From Schistocerca nitens (lineage: Eukaryota; Arthropoda; Insecta; Orthoptera; Acrididae): a stretch of DNA of 64,000 bases. Under the pieces are notes generated by a model that did no database searches, was not told the origin of the DNA, and saw nothing but the letters and a program-made list of their open reading frames with translations. Location: NCBI RefSeq assembly GCF_023898315.1, contig NC_064622.1, forward strand, positions 174,674,178-174,738,177, given 5' to 3'. The translations under genes and the position numbers were made by a program. Numbering within the stretch: position 1 is the stretch's first letter; every line of letters begins with the position of its first letter. Below are positions 10,125 to 21,468 of the stretch, piece by piece.

Positions 10125-11058
10125 CACTTCTGGCCATTAAAATTGCTACACCACGAAGATGACGTGCTACAGACGCGAAATTTAACCGACAGGAAGAGGA
10201 TGCTGTGATATGCAAATGATTAGCTTTTCAGAGCTTTTTGCAAGACAAAAACCATCTGCACGAACAATTCGACGACGTTTGCAGCAGCATGGACTATCAG
10301 CTCAAACACCATGGCTGCGGTTACCCTTGACGCTGCATCACAGACAGGAGCGCCTGATATTGTGTACTCAACGACGAACCTAGGTGCACGAATGGCAAAA
10401 CGTAATTTTTTCGGGTGAATCCAGGTTCTGTTTCCAGCATCATGATGGTCGCGACATCGCGGTGAACGCACATTGAAAGCGTGTATTCGTCATCGCCATA
10501 TTGGCGTATCACCCTGCGTGATGGTATGGGTACCATTGGTTACACGTCTCGGTCACCTCTTGTTCGCATTGATGGCACTTTGAACAGTGGACGTTACATT
10601 TCAGAAACCCTACATTTCAGCAGGATAATGCACGACCGCATGTTTCAGGTCCTGTACGGGCCTTTTTGGATACAGAAAATGTTCGACTGCTGCCCTGGCC
10701 AGCAGATTGTCCAGATCTCTCACCAATTGGAAACGTCTGGTCAATGGCGGCCGAGCACCTGGCTCGTCACAATACGCCAGTCACTACTCTTGATGAACTG
10801 TAGTATCGTGTTGAAGCTGCATTGGCAGCTGTACCTGTACACGTCATCCAAGCTCTGTTTGACTCAATGCGCAGGCCTATGAAGGCCGTTATTACGGCCG
10901 GAGGTGGTTGTTCTGGGTACTGATGTCTCAGGATCTATGCACCCAAATTGCGTAAAAATGTAATCACATGTCAGTTGTAGTATAATGTATGTGTCCAATG
11001 AATACCCGTTTATCATCTGCACTTCTTCTTGGTGTACCAACTTTAATGGGCAGTAGTG
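10125..11058 (+). mobile_element. Tc1-like element, internally deleted
   Basis: Inverted ends (CACTTCTGGCCATTAAAATT at the left; the right end reads the same in reverse with a few changes) enclose 934 bp. A TA lies at the left border. Decayed plus-strand frames give TIRRRLQQHGLSAQ, SGESRFCFQHHDGRD, DGMGTIGYTSRSPLV and WPADCP-like pieces of a Tc1 transposase. The N-terminal helix-turn-helix part appears to be missing, joined across about 10230-10240. The copy is non-autonomous. Confidence 0.8.
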
Positions 11059-11183
11059 TCATCCTTACGTTTTGGGCACCACTGTATGAATGACGACTTC
11101 TAATAGACGTCTCTGACATAGTCCCCTATTCGCCTCTGCGAGGGAGAAACACTCAGTATAGATAGGAACAGCGTGTTGACAAT

Positions 11184-11760
11184 TTAGCAGAGGCACAGTA
11201 GCCGGCTCGGCGGGGAAGCCCCGTGGAGAGGCTGCGCTCCGCGTAGCAGCGGACGGGGCGAGCTTCCGTAATGGAGGGTGGTGGCGCTCCTTGTAGGCGG
11301 CCAGGACCCGGGGGCAGCAATAACACGGCGCGAGGTAATTACGACCGCCTCAAAGCAGGCGCCGCCGCGCTCAAAGGAGCCACCGCCCCGCCGCCGCCGC
11401 CGCCTCCTCCGCCTCCACCTCCAGCTACAGCCCGCCTTGATTGCGAACGTCCCAGGCCGACGCCTTGGCTCCACGGCCGACGTCTCGAGTCTTGCCGGCA
11501 GGCGACGCAACGTCATCCGTTAACCGCGTCTGCAGGCAACCGCGATGGTAATGTCTGCCGCAGACATTGCTTCGCGTTCATCCAAGTTCTTGCGCGTGCT
11601 GGTATCGCGCGCCTGACTAGCGAGAGGACCGCACCTATTCGCCGATTTCGTCCAAATCTGTGGCATGTGCAGGACTTGGTCAGAAATCAAACTGACAGGA
11701 TTGGGAGGTCCAAATGGCGAAGCGTTTAGGCGAAACAGCATTCTTGTTTCGGGACGGGTA
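11184..11760. other. GC-rich, CpG-rich patch with (CCG)n runs
   Basis: A strongly GC-rich segment includes CCG and CCT triplet runs at about 11386-11420. Long frames on both strands are low-complexity Pro/Arg and probably by-products of composition. It could be a CpG island, but no gene is visible next to it. Confidence 0.35.
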
Positions 11761-12575
11761 GAAAATTAGCGACTCATGTTAGCGTAGTTGCCAGGAAGTG
11801 GTTGGCACGGCGCAGTGGCTACAGGACGGTAATCTGAGAGTCTAAGGGTCGACTCGACATGCTTAATTTATTTTTTTATCTCTTTGATTTCAATTTTTAC
11901 GTTATTTGCACTACAAATTAACCGAATATGAATGTGCAGGATGGCACTCAGTCAAGGAATAAATTTGGGAAATGGTTTAAGAAACTTATTTCAAAGGCCC
12001 AGTGGAATCTTTACAAGTTTGTTCTCAGAGTAACTGACGCCGTATCTACGTGACACTTGTCTCTTGTCTTTCAGAACCGACGCAATTTTGTCCAGTTAAA
12101 AGCTGCTAACAGGAGACTCCCTGAGCCCTCTGCTGATACTGCTAGCGAATTCACGTCATTGATTTTAGCCAATAACGTGCTCGGTATACCGATCACGTGT
12201 GGATGGCGGAGCGTCCTGCGGTGCAGAACACACTTGCTTCTCTCTCCAGACTTCGAGGAGCACAGACGTCTTCTTGGAAGGCAGAGCCTCTGCCTCTGCT
12301 CTTCGCGACCGGCCACCAACGCAAGTCAACATGAACCGCTTTCACTTCCGTTGCCCATATCATTTAATTGTTCGACCTCCTAGACTGGCCTAAGCCTGCT
12401 AACTTCCGACCTTAGGCGCGCCTTTTGTACTCCGTATGTATCCTCCTTATTGTACTTAATTCCCTGTTCTGTCATTTAACGGCAGCCCTGGATGCCCAGT
12501 CTCTAATCCTGACCGCTCGACCTCTTGCACCCTGTCTTCACGAGGCATATGTAACAACCGCCTCCCCCTTTTCCC
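11761..12575. other. Unassigned non-coding stretch
   Basis: I recognise no gene or repeat between the GC-rich patch and the SINE at 12588. Confidence 0.35.
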
Positions 12576-12726
12576 AAACCCTGTATAGCCGGCCGCTGTG
12601 ACTGAGCGGTTCTAGGCGCTTCAGTCCGGAACGCTGTTACGGTTGCAAGTACGAATCCTGTCTCGGGCATACATGTGTGTGATGTCCTTAGGTTAGTTAG
12701 ATTTAATTAGTTCTAAGTCTAGGGGA

Positions 12727-14227
12727 GATATGATACTGCGTGAAGAGTTTGACAGAGCACTGATAGATCTAAGTCGAAACAAGGCCCCAGGAGTAGACAA
12801 CATTCCATTAGAACTACTGACAGCCTTGGGAGAGCCAGTCCTGACAAAGCTCTACCATCTGGTGAGCAACATGTATGAGACAGGCGAAATATCCTCAGAC
12901 TTCAAGAAGAATATAATAATTCCAATCCCAAAGAAAGCAGATATTCACAGATGTGAAAATTACCGAACTATCAGTTTAATAAGTCACAGCTGCAAAATAC
13001 TAACGCGAATTCTTTACAGACGAATGGAAAAACTGGTAGAAGTCGACCTCGGCGAAGATCAGTTTGGATTCCGCGGAAATATTGGAACACGTGAGGCAAT
13101 ACTGACCCTACGACTTATCTTAGAAAATGGATTAAGGAAAGGTAAACCTACATTTCTAGCATTTGTAGACTTAGAGAAAGCTTTTGACAATGTTGACTGG
13201 AATATTCTCGTTCAAATTCTAAAGGTGTCAGGGGTAAAATACAGGGAGCGAAAGGCTATTTACAATTTGTACAGAAACCAGATGGCAGTTATAAGAGTCG
13301 AGGGGCATGAAAGGGAAGCAGCGGTTTGGAAGGGAGTGAGACAGGGTTGTAGCCTGTCCCCGATGTTATTCAATCTGTATATTGAGCAAGCAGTAAAGGA
13401 AACAAAAGAAAAATTCGGAGTAGAACTTAAAATCCATGGAGAAGAAATAAAAACTTTGAGGATCGCCGATGACATTGTAATATTGTCAGAGACAGCTAAG
13501 GACTTGGAAGAGCAGTTGAAAGGAATGGACAGTGTCTTGAAAGGAGGATATAAGATGAACACCAACAAAAGCAAAACGAGGATAATGGAATGTAGTCGAA
13601 TTAAGTCGGGTGATGCTGAGGGAATTAGATTAGGAAATGAGACACTTAAAGTAGTAAAGGAGTTTTGCTATTTGGGGAGCAAAATAACTGATGATGGTCG
13701 AAGTAGAGAGGATATGAAATGTAGACTGGCAATGGCAAGGAAAGCGTTTCTGAAGAAGACAAATTTGTTAACATATAGTATTGATGTAAGTATCAGGAAG
13801 TCGTTTCTGAAAGTATTTGTTTGGAAGTGAAACATGGACGATATACAGTTTAGACAAAAAGAAAATAGGAGCTTTCGAAATGTGGTGCTACAGCAGAATG
13901 CTGAAGATTAGATGGGTAGATCACATAACTAATGAGGAGGTATTGAATAGAATTGGGGAGAAGAGGAGTTTGTGGCACAACTTGACTAGAAGAAGGGATC
14001 GGTTGGTAGGACACGTTCTGAGGCATCAAGGGATCACCAATTTAGCATTGGAGGGCAGCGTGGAGGGTAAAAATCGTAGAGGGAGACCAAGAGATGAATA
14101 AACCAAGCAGATTCAGAAGGATGTAGGTTGCAGTAGGTACTGGGAGATGAAGAAACTTGCACAGGATAGAGTAGCATGGAGAGCTGCTTCAAACCAGTCT
14201 CAGGACTGAAGACTACAACACAACAAC
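12727..14227 (+). mobile_element. 5'-truncated RTE/BovB-type LINE inside a SINE
   Basis: The insertion is bounded by a perfect 12-bp target duplication (AAGTCTAGGGGA) at 12715-12726 and 14228-14239. Its 3' end is a short CAA-rich tail (14213-14227), as is usual for RTE elements. It is about 1.5 kb and lacks the endonuclease. Confidence 0.93.
12730..14209 (+). pseudogene. RTE reverse transcriptase, one main frame break
   Basis: The first open part (12730-13830) carries NKAPGVDNIPLEL, ENYRTISLISHSCK, FVDLEKAFDNVDW, GVRQGCSLSPMLFNLYIEQA and the catalytic box as RIADDIVIL (Ile where Phe is usual). A shift near 13820 leads to GSETWTI, GAFEMWCYSRMLKIRWVD, TRRRDRLVGHVLRH and, past an internal stop at 14099-14101, a C-terminus ending NQSQD at 14209. 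The sequence differs from the 7365-8987 copy, so it is a separate RTE family. Confidence 0.88.
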
Positions 14228-14305
14228 AAGTCTAGGGGACTGATGACCTCAGATGTTAAGTCCCATAGTGCTTAGAGCCATTTGAACCATTTAAAACCCT
14301 GTATA

Positions 14306-15764
14306 CACTTACAATTGGTGTCAGAAGTGCCCGTATACTCTACACGAACGAATTAACCCACAATTATATAGTGCTGTAAGCTGTAACCCTTTCTGGAAAA
14401 TTATTGCCGACGATCTGCGTATGCCTCCAAGAGACTGAGAATCCAAAAAACGATGGATGAGGAAATGAGGTAGATATAAAAATGTACTCATTACTTCGTA
14501 AAAATCTAGTAAAGAAGGCTTATACAAAAGTTTTTTGACCGATGCGACTAAACACAACGTGCAAGAGAACAATTTCTTTTTCTGCAAACTGACTCTTGGA
14601 GAAGACAACAAATCCACTGTCGTCGTGCAGCCTTAAAACTTTTCGCCCCCATCCACCATCTCCCAAAACGCGCCTGCTAGTGCAACGCTGCGATGTCTGT
14701 TTTTAAGGTTAGGTAAGGAATTTGATCAGAAAGCTTAAAACCAGCTCATATATTGAAAGAAGTGTCCACTGCTAGCTACTCCAACCTCTGGTGGGAAGAG
14801 AAAATATAAGTGGACTAGCTGGCTCAAGATCGATACTTTTTCTTTCATACACAGTGCAAGACACGATCTTGCCATCAGAACCTTGTGCAGAGCGCGTTCC
14901 TGTTATGACTTCCTGACCCAGAATACGCCTTTGGCGTAGAAAAATTCCCTTCAGCAACTTACTGAGCTCGACCCGCAGGTATAACGCTGGCTAGAGATGG
15001 ACTCTCCCAGTAAGTAACTGTGCACTTGCACCAGTAGTAGTAATCAATGATAAAAATATTAGATTCATCCAAAATAATGAATCAAAGGCTTTACACTACT
15101 GAAAATAAACATTAACTTCCGGTTAATGAAAGCATTTATTACCCCGAAGATCAGAATGTGCAACACAAATTATTAATCAAATATGCAATATGTGAGAATA
15201 AACTCTGAAAATAACAAACATCTCAAACTATCGTTGGCAAAGGTACGGTAGGAATGGAAATTAAGACCCTGACTTCCCATGGACAGAAATTTTAAGTAAC
15301 GATATCTGACCGTAAATGGAATTCAGAAGTTGACTATGAATGTGAATTAACAAAATATCCTAGCAATAAGTGTCTGGTCAACTCAAAACGTGTGGAAATA
15401 AGGTCTCCACACACAGTGAACTAACACTCCACTTTCCATAACTGCAAAGCTGCAACTATTCTTACCACCCAGCCGTCTACAAACAATGGTGCTGCGCAAA
15501 CACCTACAATTTATCTGATTTCACAATGGATGGAGGCTCATGCACTAGCCAGGAATTCTAATTTAAGTTTTCCGTCTTTTGCCTTAGTTACTTCAGGCAT
15601 GCGCCGGTATGCTTCCTTCAACAAGGTTCCAGTCTACTACCTGTCTTGTCCTCTCTTCACTAAACACAGGTGTATGTTCATATTTCTTATGTTTTCATTG
15701 TATTAAGCTGGCAAATCCTATATCATTGTAAAATAACACTTGGAAGAATAAACTGCGAATACTA
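14306..15764. other. Unassigned non-coding stretch
   Basis: AT-rich DNA without a recognisable gene or repeat. The open frames at 14321-14957 are short. Confidence 0.4.
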
Positions 15765-16187
15765 CACGGACGAAAGAAAAGTCGCAACTCCAAAAAGAGA
15801 TTATGCGATATAAACAAAAGTTGGTAGGCGTGTTTCTTAATCTGAAAGATGGCGTCTATTAAAATTTCACGCCTGTCGCATAAGACTTGCGCTAGTAGCG
15901 TCTCTATGAGGATGCAAAGCAGGTGCGCATTAAATACATACTGTAGCAGTAGTGAGCGTTACTTACCTTTGAAACTGGACGTGGTGAGTTGACGTTAGTC
16001 ATGAATGCTTTTCAGGCGACAAAGATGCTATTATCAACAGCTCACTCAGCTTGAACGAGGTCGTGGAATAGGACTATTAGAAGCTGAATGTCTTGGCTGG
16101 AATTTAGCCACTGTTCATGATTGCTGGCAGCGATGGTCACGATAACGTACGTTCGCAAGAAGTTGGGGCCCCTAACGACCATCTGGC

Positions 16188-16389
16188 GCCGGCCGCTGTA
16201 GCCGAGCGGTTCTAGGCGCTTCAGTCCGGAACCGCACTGCTGCTACGGTCGCAGGTTCGAATTCTGCCTCGGGCATGGTTGTGTGTGATGTCCTTTGGTT
16301 AGACAGGTTTAAGTAGTTCTAAGTTCTACGGGATTGATGACCTCAGATGTTAAGTCCCATAGTGCTTGGAGCCAACTGAACCACTTTTC
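16188..16389 (+). mobile_element. tRNA-derived SINE, type I, in Tc1
   Basis: Head GCCGGCCGCTGTAGCCGAGC and the shared body are present. The flanks are diverged duplicates of the host Tc1 (GACCATCTGGC at 16177-16187 and TACCACGTGGC at 16390-16400), so this is an older insertion than its neighbour. Confidence 0.85.
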
Positions 16390-16852
16390 TACCACGTGGC
16401 ACTCCCGAGAGGGAAGACCATCGTGCTCGGCATATGGCTCTGACTCATCGTACTGCATCTACATCAGCAATTTGAGAGGCAGTTGGCACCACAGTGACGC
16501 AACGGACTGTTATAAATCGGTTACACCAAGGACATCTCCGAGCGAGAGGTGCTGTAGCGCGCACTCCACTGAGCCCAAACCACCACCATTTGCGATTTCA
16601 GTGTTGTCAAGAAAGAGCTCACTGGAGGGCAGAGTCGAGGTCTGTTGTCCTCTCCGATGAAAGCTGGTTGTACCAAGGTGCCAATGATGGTCGTGTGTTG
16701 GGTAGAAGGATGGCAGCTGAGAGTCTGAGGGCAACCTCTCTGCGTGTTATACACACTGGACCTACACCTGGAGTTATGGTCTGGGGTGTGTTTTCGTATA
16801 ACAGCAGGAGCACTCTCGTGGTCATCCCAAGCACCCTGACTGCAAATTTGTA

Positions 16853-17051
16853 GCCGGACGGAGTGGCCGAGCGGTTCTAGGCGCTTCAGTCTGGAACCGC
16901 GCGACCGCTACGGTCGCAGTTTCAAATTCTGCCTCGGGCATGGATGTGTGTGTTGTCCTTAGGTTAGATAGGTTTAAGTAGTTCTAAGTTCCAGGGGACT
17001 GATGACCTCAGATGTTAAGTCCCATTGTGCTCAGAGCCATTTGAACCATTT
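16853..17051 (+). mobile_element. tRNA-derived SINE, type I, in Tc1
   Basis: A full SINE with a perfect 12-bp target duplication (TGCAAATTTGTA) at 16841-16852 and 17052-17063. Confidence 0.92.
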
Positions 17052-17771
17052 TGCAAATTTGTACGTCAATCTAGTAATTGGATCTGTCGCGCTGCCATTC
17101 ATGAATAGCACTCCAGGGGTTGTTTTCCAAATGGATAATGCTCTGCCACACACCGCTGTTGTAACCCAACGCCCTCTACAGGTTGTCGACATATTGCCTT
17201 GGCCTGCTCGATCGCCAGATCTGTACATATGCCTTATCATCGGACGACAGCTCCAGCGTCACCCACAAACAGCACTAACTACCCCTGTAATGATCGACCA
17301 AGTGCAACAGGCGTGGAACTCCATCCAAGAAACTCACATCCAGCACCCAGCAACACAATGCAGGCTTGTTTACTTGCTTGCGTTCAGCATTGTGGCGGTT
17401 ACATTGGTGACGAATGCGCCAACATTTAGCTTGTGCAATGGCTTATCCCACACCTACATTAACCTGTGATATTGCAATGTTAATCGCTTAAATATATTAC
17501 CGAGACAGTTGCCGAAATTTCGTTACTCCACATTAGTTATTTTTTGGGATTGCGACTTTTTTCCGTCAGTGAAACGCTAACACAAACGCAGGTGGACGTG
17601 TAGAAATGCATGCTTGCGACGTCCAAGGTGGACGTACTCACGACTGGGGCACCGCTGATCCCGTGACTCATGTGACGTGTGTGTGGGTGCGGACAGCCCG
17701 TCCCGGCCGCTGGCGGCTGCCGATCGCCGATCACCCCGGGCTATCGCTGGCCTGCGCACACAGATTAGCGC

Positions 17772-17900
17772 TGACGTCACGGCACCACGTAAACACGGCG
17801 GCCAACTATTTCGCCGTCCTGCGGGCGCGCTGCTCGGAGGGGAACGGCACGTGGCCCCCACGTGGTATAAGCACATCCTACCCCTCCAATCCGTCTCCCA
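17772..17900 (+). promoter_or_regulatory. Orphan promoter-like cluster (CRE, two E-boxes, TATA)
   Basis: Within a GC-rich patch (about 17690-17910) there is a palindromic CRE (TGACGTCA) at 17772-17779. Two CACGTG E-boxes follow at 17848-17853 and 17859-17864, with TATAA immediately after at 17866-17870. This spacing would place a start near 17895-17900. No coding exon is recognisable downstream; the first ATG (17981) opens only four codons. Chance occurrence or a repeat-borne promoter cannot be excluded. Confidence 0.3.
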
Positions 17901-18285
17901 GCCGCAGCGTTAGCCTTTTGGTCTCCCGTCGAGCCACGAATGGTAGTCATACAGCTGTACAGTCACCACTCGGAATAACAATGAAACGAAATTAACTTTT
18001 TGTTTGTTTGTACGTATATGCCCGCTGTCGTCGCGGTTGTCCCTGAAACAACTGGTTTCCGTTATTCCGGTTATTTTCATCTATGTTTAACCTGATTGTT
18101 GAAACCGCTCAAAATAACCGGTTTTCCATTGCTATTTTTCCAAAAATAACCGCAGGCATCGCACAAAGGCCGAAAAACTCTACGACTCTGTCTGACTTTC
18201 AAGAAACACAGAATCAAACTATCAAGTGAAATAGAAGAAAATTTAGTCCGTCCACTGTTCGCTGCTTTTCTCGAAAAGTAATGAG
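17901..18285. other. Unassigned non-coding stretch
   Basis: Several ACCGGTT/AACCGGTTTT words recur at about 18060-18125. I recognise no gene or repeat family. Confidence 0.3.
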
Positions 18286-18293
18286 GGTTTGAG

Positions 18294-18495
18294 AAATGTT
18301 CAAATGTGTGTGAAATCTTATGGGACGCAACTGCTAAGGTCATCAGTCCGTAAGCTTACACACTACTTATCTATATTATCCTAAGGACAAACACACACAT
18401 CCATGCCCGAGGGAGGACTCGAACCTCCGCCGGTACCAGCCGCACAGTCCATGACTGCAGCGCCTCAGACCGCTCGGCAAATCCCGCGCGACGAT
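18294..18495 (-). mobile_element. tRNA-derived SINE, head type II
   Basis: It has the same family head and body as 1422-1626, on the minus strand. Flanking GGTTTGAG occurs at 18286-18293 and 18496-18503 (at least 8-bp duplication). Confidence 0.82.
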
Positions 18496-18503
18496 GGTTT
18501 GAG

Positions 18504-18934
18504 TACTACAAAAAAAAATCACCAATATTCTCCTACTGATCCTTTCTACAACCTCTGTTAAAAAATCACGTTGTAATCGAGGTCCGTAAGGCTATTTAGT
18601 CATTACGAATAGTCGATGTTAAACGGTGTACGTAAACTAAGGTTGGAGCACTTAAGAATACTCGATGCTGAACGGTATAAACATATTTCGTGTTAAATTG
18701 TCCATTTCTAAGGGCCACAAGCAGGTAATAGCATGTCACGTAGGCGCAGGCAGCGGACCTGCTACTTCCTGTTTTTACTATACGCTATGAATGCGTTGTT
18801 CAGTTTTTAATTTCTTTCTTATGCAATAACTTCCGTCCTTTATTTCACAGAAATGGCATACAAGTGATGAGCTTCTGCGCAAAATTTGTACTTTCTTTTA
18901 CTTTAACTATTTCGAATGAAAAAATCGTTTTTAA
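18504..18934. other. Unassigned non-coding stretch
   Basis: I recognise no gene or repeat. Confidence 0.35.
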
Positions 18935-19104
18935 CTATGAAATCTTCACGGGTTATCAGCCGAGTGGCGTCGTCTTGTAGTCGCAACGTTTCAATGGATT
19001 GCGTATCCATGGTCTTCAGGCGAAGATGATGGATACGCAATCCATTGAAACGTTGTGACTAGAAGACGACGCCACTCGGCTGATAACCCGTGAAGATTTC
19101 ATAG
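18935..19104. repeat. Foldback element with 76-bp inverted arms
   Basis: Arms 18935-19010 and 19029-19104 are almost exact reverse complements around an 18-base loop that itself reads GGTCTTCAGG then CGAAGATG. The right arm continues from the loop as an ATGGAT/ATCCAT stem followed by GAAACG. This is the same CTGAAGATG-stem-GAAAC layout as the 448-664 foldback, although the sequences are otherwise different. Confidence 0.85.
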
Positions 19105-19989
19105 CTGAAATACGCCGAGAAAGCCTGCAATCGCAGTTTTTTTTTTTTTGGTCAGTTATACATCTTTTCTTTTTAACAGGAATTTGAATGTAATTGATTT
19201 GTTGCTAACCAAATCAAAACTGATCTTTTAAAACATTCAGATTAACAATGTAGGTAGTAGGTGAACGAGGACCGACTACTTCACAATTTCCGCACTGAAT
19301 TAATCCACTGTCGAATATTTGTTGTTCAATCTGTTCGTAAATACTGAAACAATATCATTCAAAGACGAAATCAGCCTTTCAGAAGCCACTGAACGTCCCA
19401 CCAAAAAAAATTGTTTTTTAAAAAGTTTTATCTAGAACCAAATATTTTAGTACCACTGCTATGGCAAATTGATACATTGGTTTTATACCGTCATCAACAA
19501 AAAAGAAAAATACATGTCACAATCTATACCAAACAAGTAATGAAAAATACCGGTTATTCAGAGCTGAAATGCTGGTATAAGTTTGAAGAGATGGCATTTT
19601 CCCACCACTACTTGGTACACGATGAAATCTCAAAGCCAGAGTACCGTAGCACTCCAGCATCCTAAATGAAACGGCGCAGCCCAATGATAAAGTGTGGCAT
19701 CGTGCTGTCATTTTTTTCTTTTGCACTGGAAAGAGAACAAGGTTGCAACGAGCCACGTTGAGTAGGTTGAAATGAACGGCAACAATGCAACATCATATAA
19801 CACATTGATTCCGTGGCTCAGACGCTTCCAATGTCGTCAGAGAAGTGTGAATGAGAAGAACGAAGTGTCGGAGAATTTCTCTGTTATGAACAGTGAATCG
19901 CAAGGGAATTGGAGGACGAGGTGAAAACGAAAAAGAAACTCACCGAACAGACGAACAGATATAGGAGCAGCAACGTTCCAACCGTATCA
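19105..19989. other. Unassigned non-coding stretch
   Basis: I recognise no gene. Decayed DNA around 19840-19990 may be the 5' part of the mariner relic that follows. Confidence 0.3.
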
Positions 19990-20075
19990 GGCCATTCTAG
20001 ATGGCTTATTTAGGCGCATAATTATCAGGGATGAGAGCTGGTTGTGTCACTACGAGACGGAGACGAAAAAGTAAC
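19990..20075 (+). mobile_element. Mariner transposase relic (fragment)
   Basis: A short stretch translates to FLRRIIIRDESWLCHYETETKK followed by a stop. This matches the first-Asp block of mariner transposases (GDE-W-YYEPETKR). Only this block is recognisable. Confidence 0.55.
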
Positions 20076-20164
20076 TAGTGAGCCTTTGCATTTTCCTTTT
20101 CAAATCTGCTAGCTTTCCTACCAACTTCAAACATGTCCCGTTCCAACTCCTAAAACGTTACCTT

Positions 20165-20585
20165 TTCGTTGGTTTTCCAGTCTTTCTCTCCTGGGTACCT
20201 ATCGCATGGCATTCACCTCATGGAGATCCGAATGGGGGCTAATCCCAAATGGAGATACCATATTACACTTTTTCTATTACAGGTCACATGTCCTGTGGAT
20301 ACACGTTATGTGCCTTTAAAGCAGTAGTTTCCTTTGCCTTCTACATCCTCATGCCTTTGATCATTGCTGATTCTTCCTCTTTTTAGGGGCGTTTATCAAC
20401 CACAAGGGCAAGAGGCTGCCCTGAACCTCTGTCTGTTCCTCTTTGATAAGGCCGTCGGCAGGACCAGAGAGGTCTTTGGCCACCATTGTTGATGCTTTTT
20501 ATTGAATAGCTGTGCAGTGGCTGGGATCGAACCCGGAACGCAGGATGTTTCGATTATTGGTCAAGTACGCTAACCTTAGACCATA
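20165..20585 (-). mobile_element. RTE 5' leader with tRNA-like head
   Basis: Read on the minus strand, it starts with a tRNA-like segment (AAGGTTAGCGTACTTGACC and B-box GGGTTCGATCCCAGCC, 20520-20585). A leader follows with AACAGACAGAGGTTCAGGG, ATGAGGATGTAGAAGGCAA and CCCCCATTCGGATCTCCATG. From memory, this order is the 5' leader that precedes RTE LINEs in locust genomes. No endonuclease sequence follows here, so it is a detached fragment or a SINE made from the leader. Confidence 0.5.
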
Positions 20586-20882
20586 GATTTTTTTCGCAAT
20601 TGTTGCATCATTTAAGTTTCTTCTTAAAATAAGAAATTCACGAGCATTACAAAAAACTAGACATGTGATGAAAACTTATCAGTTTCTTCTCACTCTTAAA
20701 GAATAATAGTAACAGACTCAAAAAAACATACCAAACAATGCTTTGTTGCACTCTCATTTGTAATTTTAAAACAGTCTGCCTTTTTAGTCTGTCTTTGTTT
20801 GTAACTTTATATGATCTGCCTTGTTTCATCATGTGATTGTGTTACCGACCCGACTGCTTACTCTTCATCGATATTTTCCGTT

Positions 20883-21084
20883 CAAATGGTTCAAATGGCT
20901 CTGAGCACTATGGGACTGAACTTCTTAGGTCATCAATCCCCTAGAACTTAGAACTACTTTAACCTAATTAACCTAAGGACATCACACACATCCGTGCCCG
21001 AGGCAGGATTCGAACCTGCGACCGCAGCGGTCGCGCGGTTCCAGACTGTAGCGCCTAGAACCGCTCGACATCTCCGGCCGGCAC
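20883..21084 (-). mobile_element. tRNA-derived SINE, type I
   Basis: A full SINE on the minus strand with a 10-bp target duplication (ATTTTCCGTT) at 20873-20882 and 21085-21094. Confidence 0.9.
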
Positions 21085-21094
21085 ATTTTCCGTT

Positions 21095-21468
21095 ATCAAC
21101 CGGTATCGAGTATTAGAGGCAAATAAATGATCACAGTCGACCCAGATCAGATTTCTAGACGAGATTTGAGACTCCAGTGTTGCAACGACTGTCGTTGAAT
21201 ACCTGTATACCAAAACCTTCGAGTTAGGCGAGAAAAAAAGTCGAGTGTCCAACATGCTAGGCGAAGACATTGTGTTTAGCGCCAGGGAAAAGTCTCCTGT
21301 ATGGCCGCAAAACTTGGTCGTAGTTTATCATATCTGTGGCAGCTTTCGTGAATACATCTGTTCCACGTTCGCTTCAGCACCAAACACTTTGTCGAAAACT
21401 GAGATGGTGCGTTTGATTTTATGTTTGGTAGGAAGATGTGGGTACATTTCAGTGGTGACACTGATTAC
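21095..21468. other. Unassigned non-coding stretch
   Basis: I recognise no repeat. The frame at 21245-21571 has no known motif. Confidence 0.3.

Larger units (their letters stand above)
12588..14293 (+). mobile_element. Type I SINE split by an RTE insertion
   Basis: The SINE head and half of the body occupy 12588-12726. The remaining 3' body occupies 14240-14293. Its own 12-bp target duplication (AAACCCTGTATA) flanks the whole assembly at 12576-12587 and 14294-14305. The RTE at 12727-14227 broke it, so the SINE is the older insertion. Confidence 0.92.
15765..17571 (+). mobile_element. Tc1-like element with two nested SINEs
   Basis: The left end (CACGGACGAAAGAAAAGTCG) and right end (complement CACTGACGGAAAAAAGTCGC) form inverted repeats. 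Transposase pieces are on the plus strand: LSDESWLYQG and GPTPGVMVWGVFSY in 16494-16853, then FQMDNALPHTAVVTQ and LPWPARSPDL in 17060-17300. This is a DD34E Tc1 pattern. SINEs at 16188-16389 and 16853-17051 split it. A sister copy of the same family lies at 49002-51162. Confidence 0.88.

Noticed and set aside
11271-11729. 152-codon plus-strand frame with a proline run
   Set aside because: The sequence is GC-rich with triplet runs and equally long frames on the opposite strand. No protein motif or splice context supports a gene.
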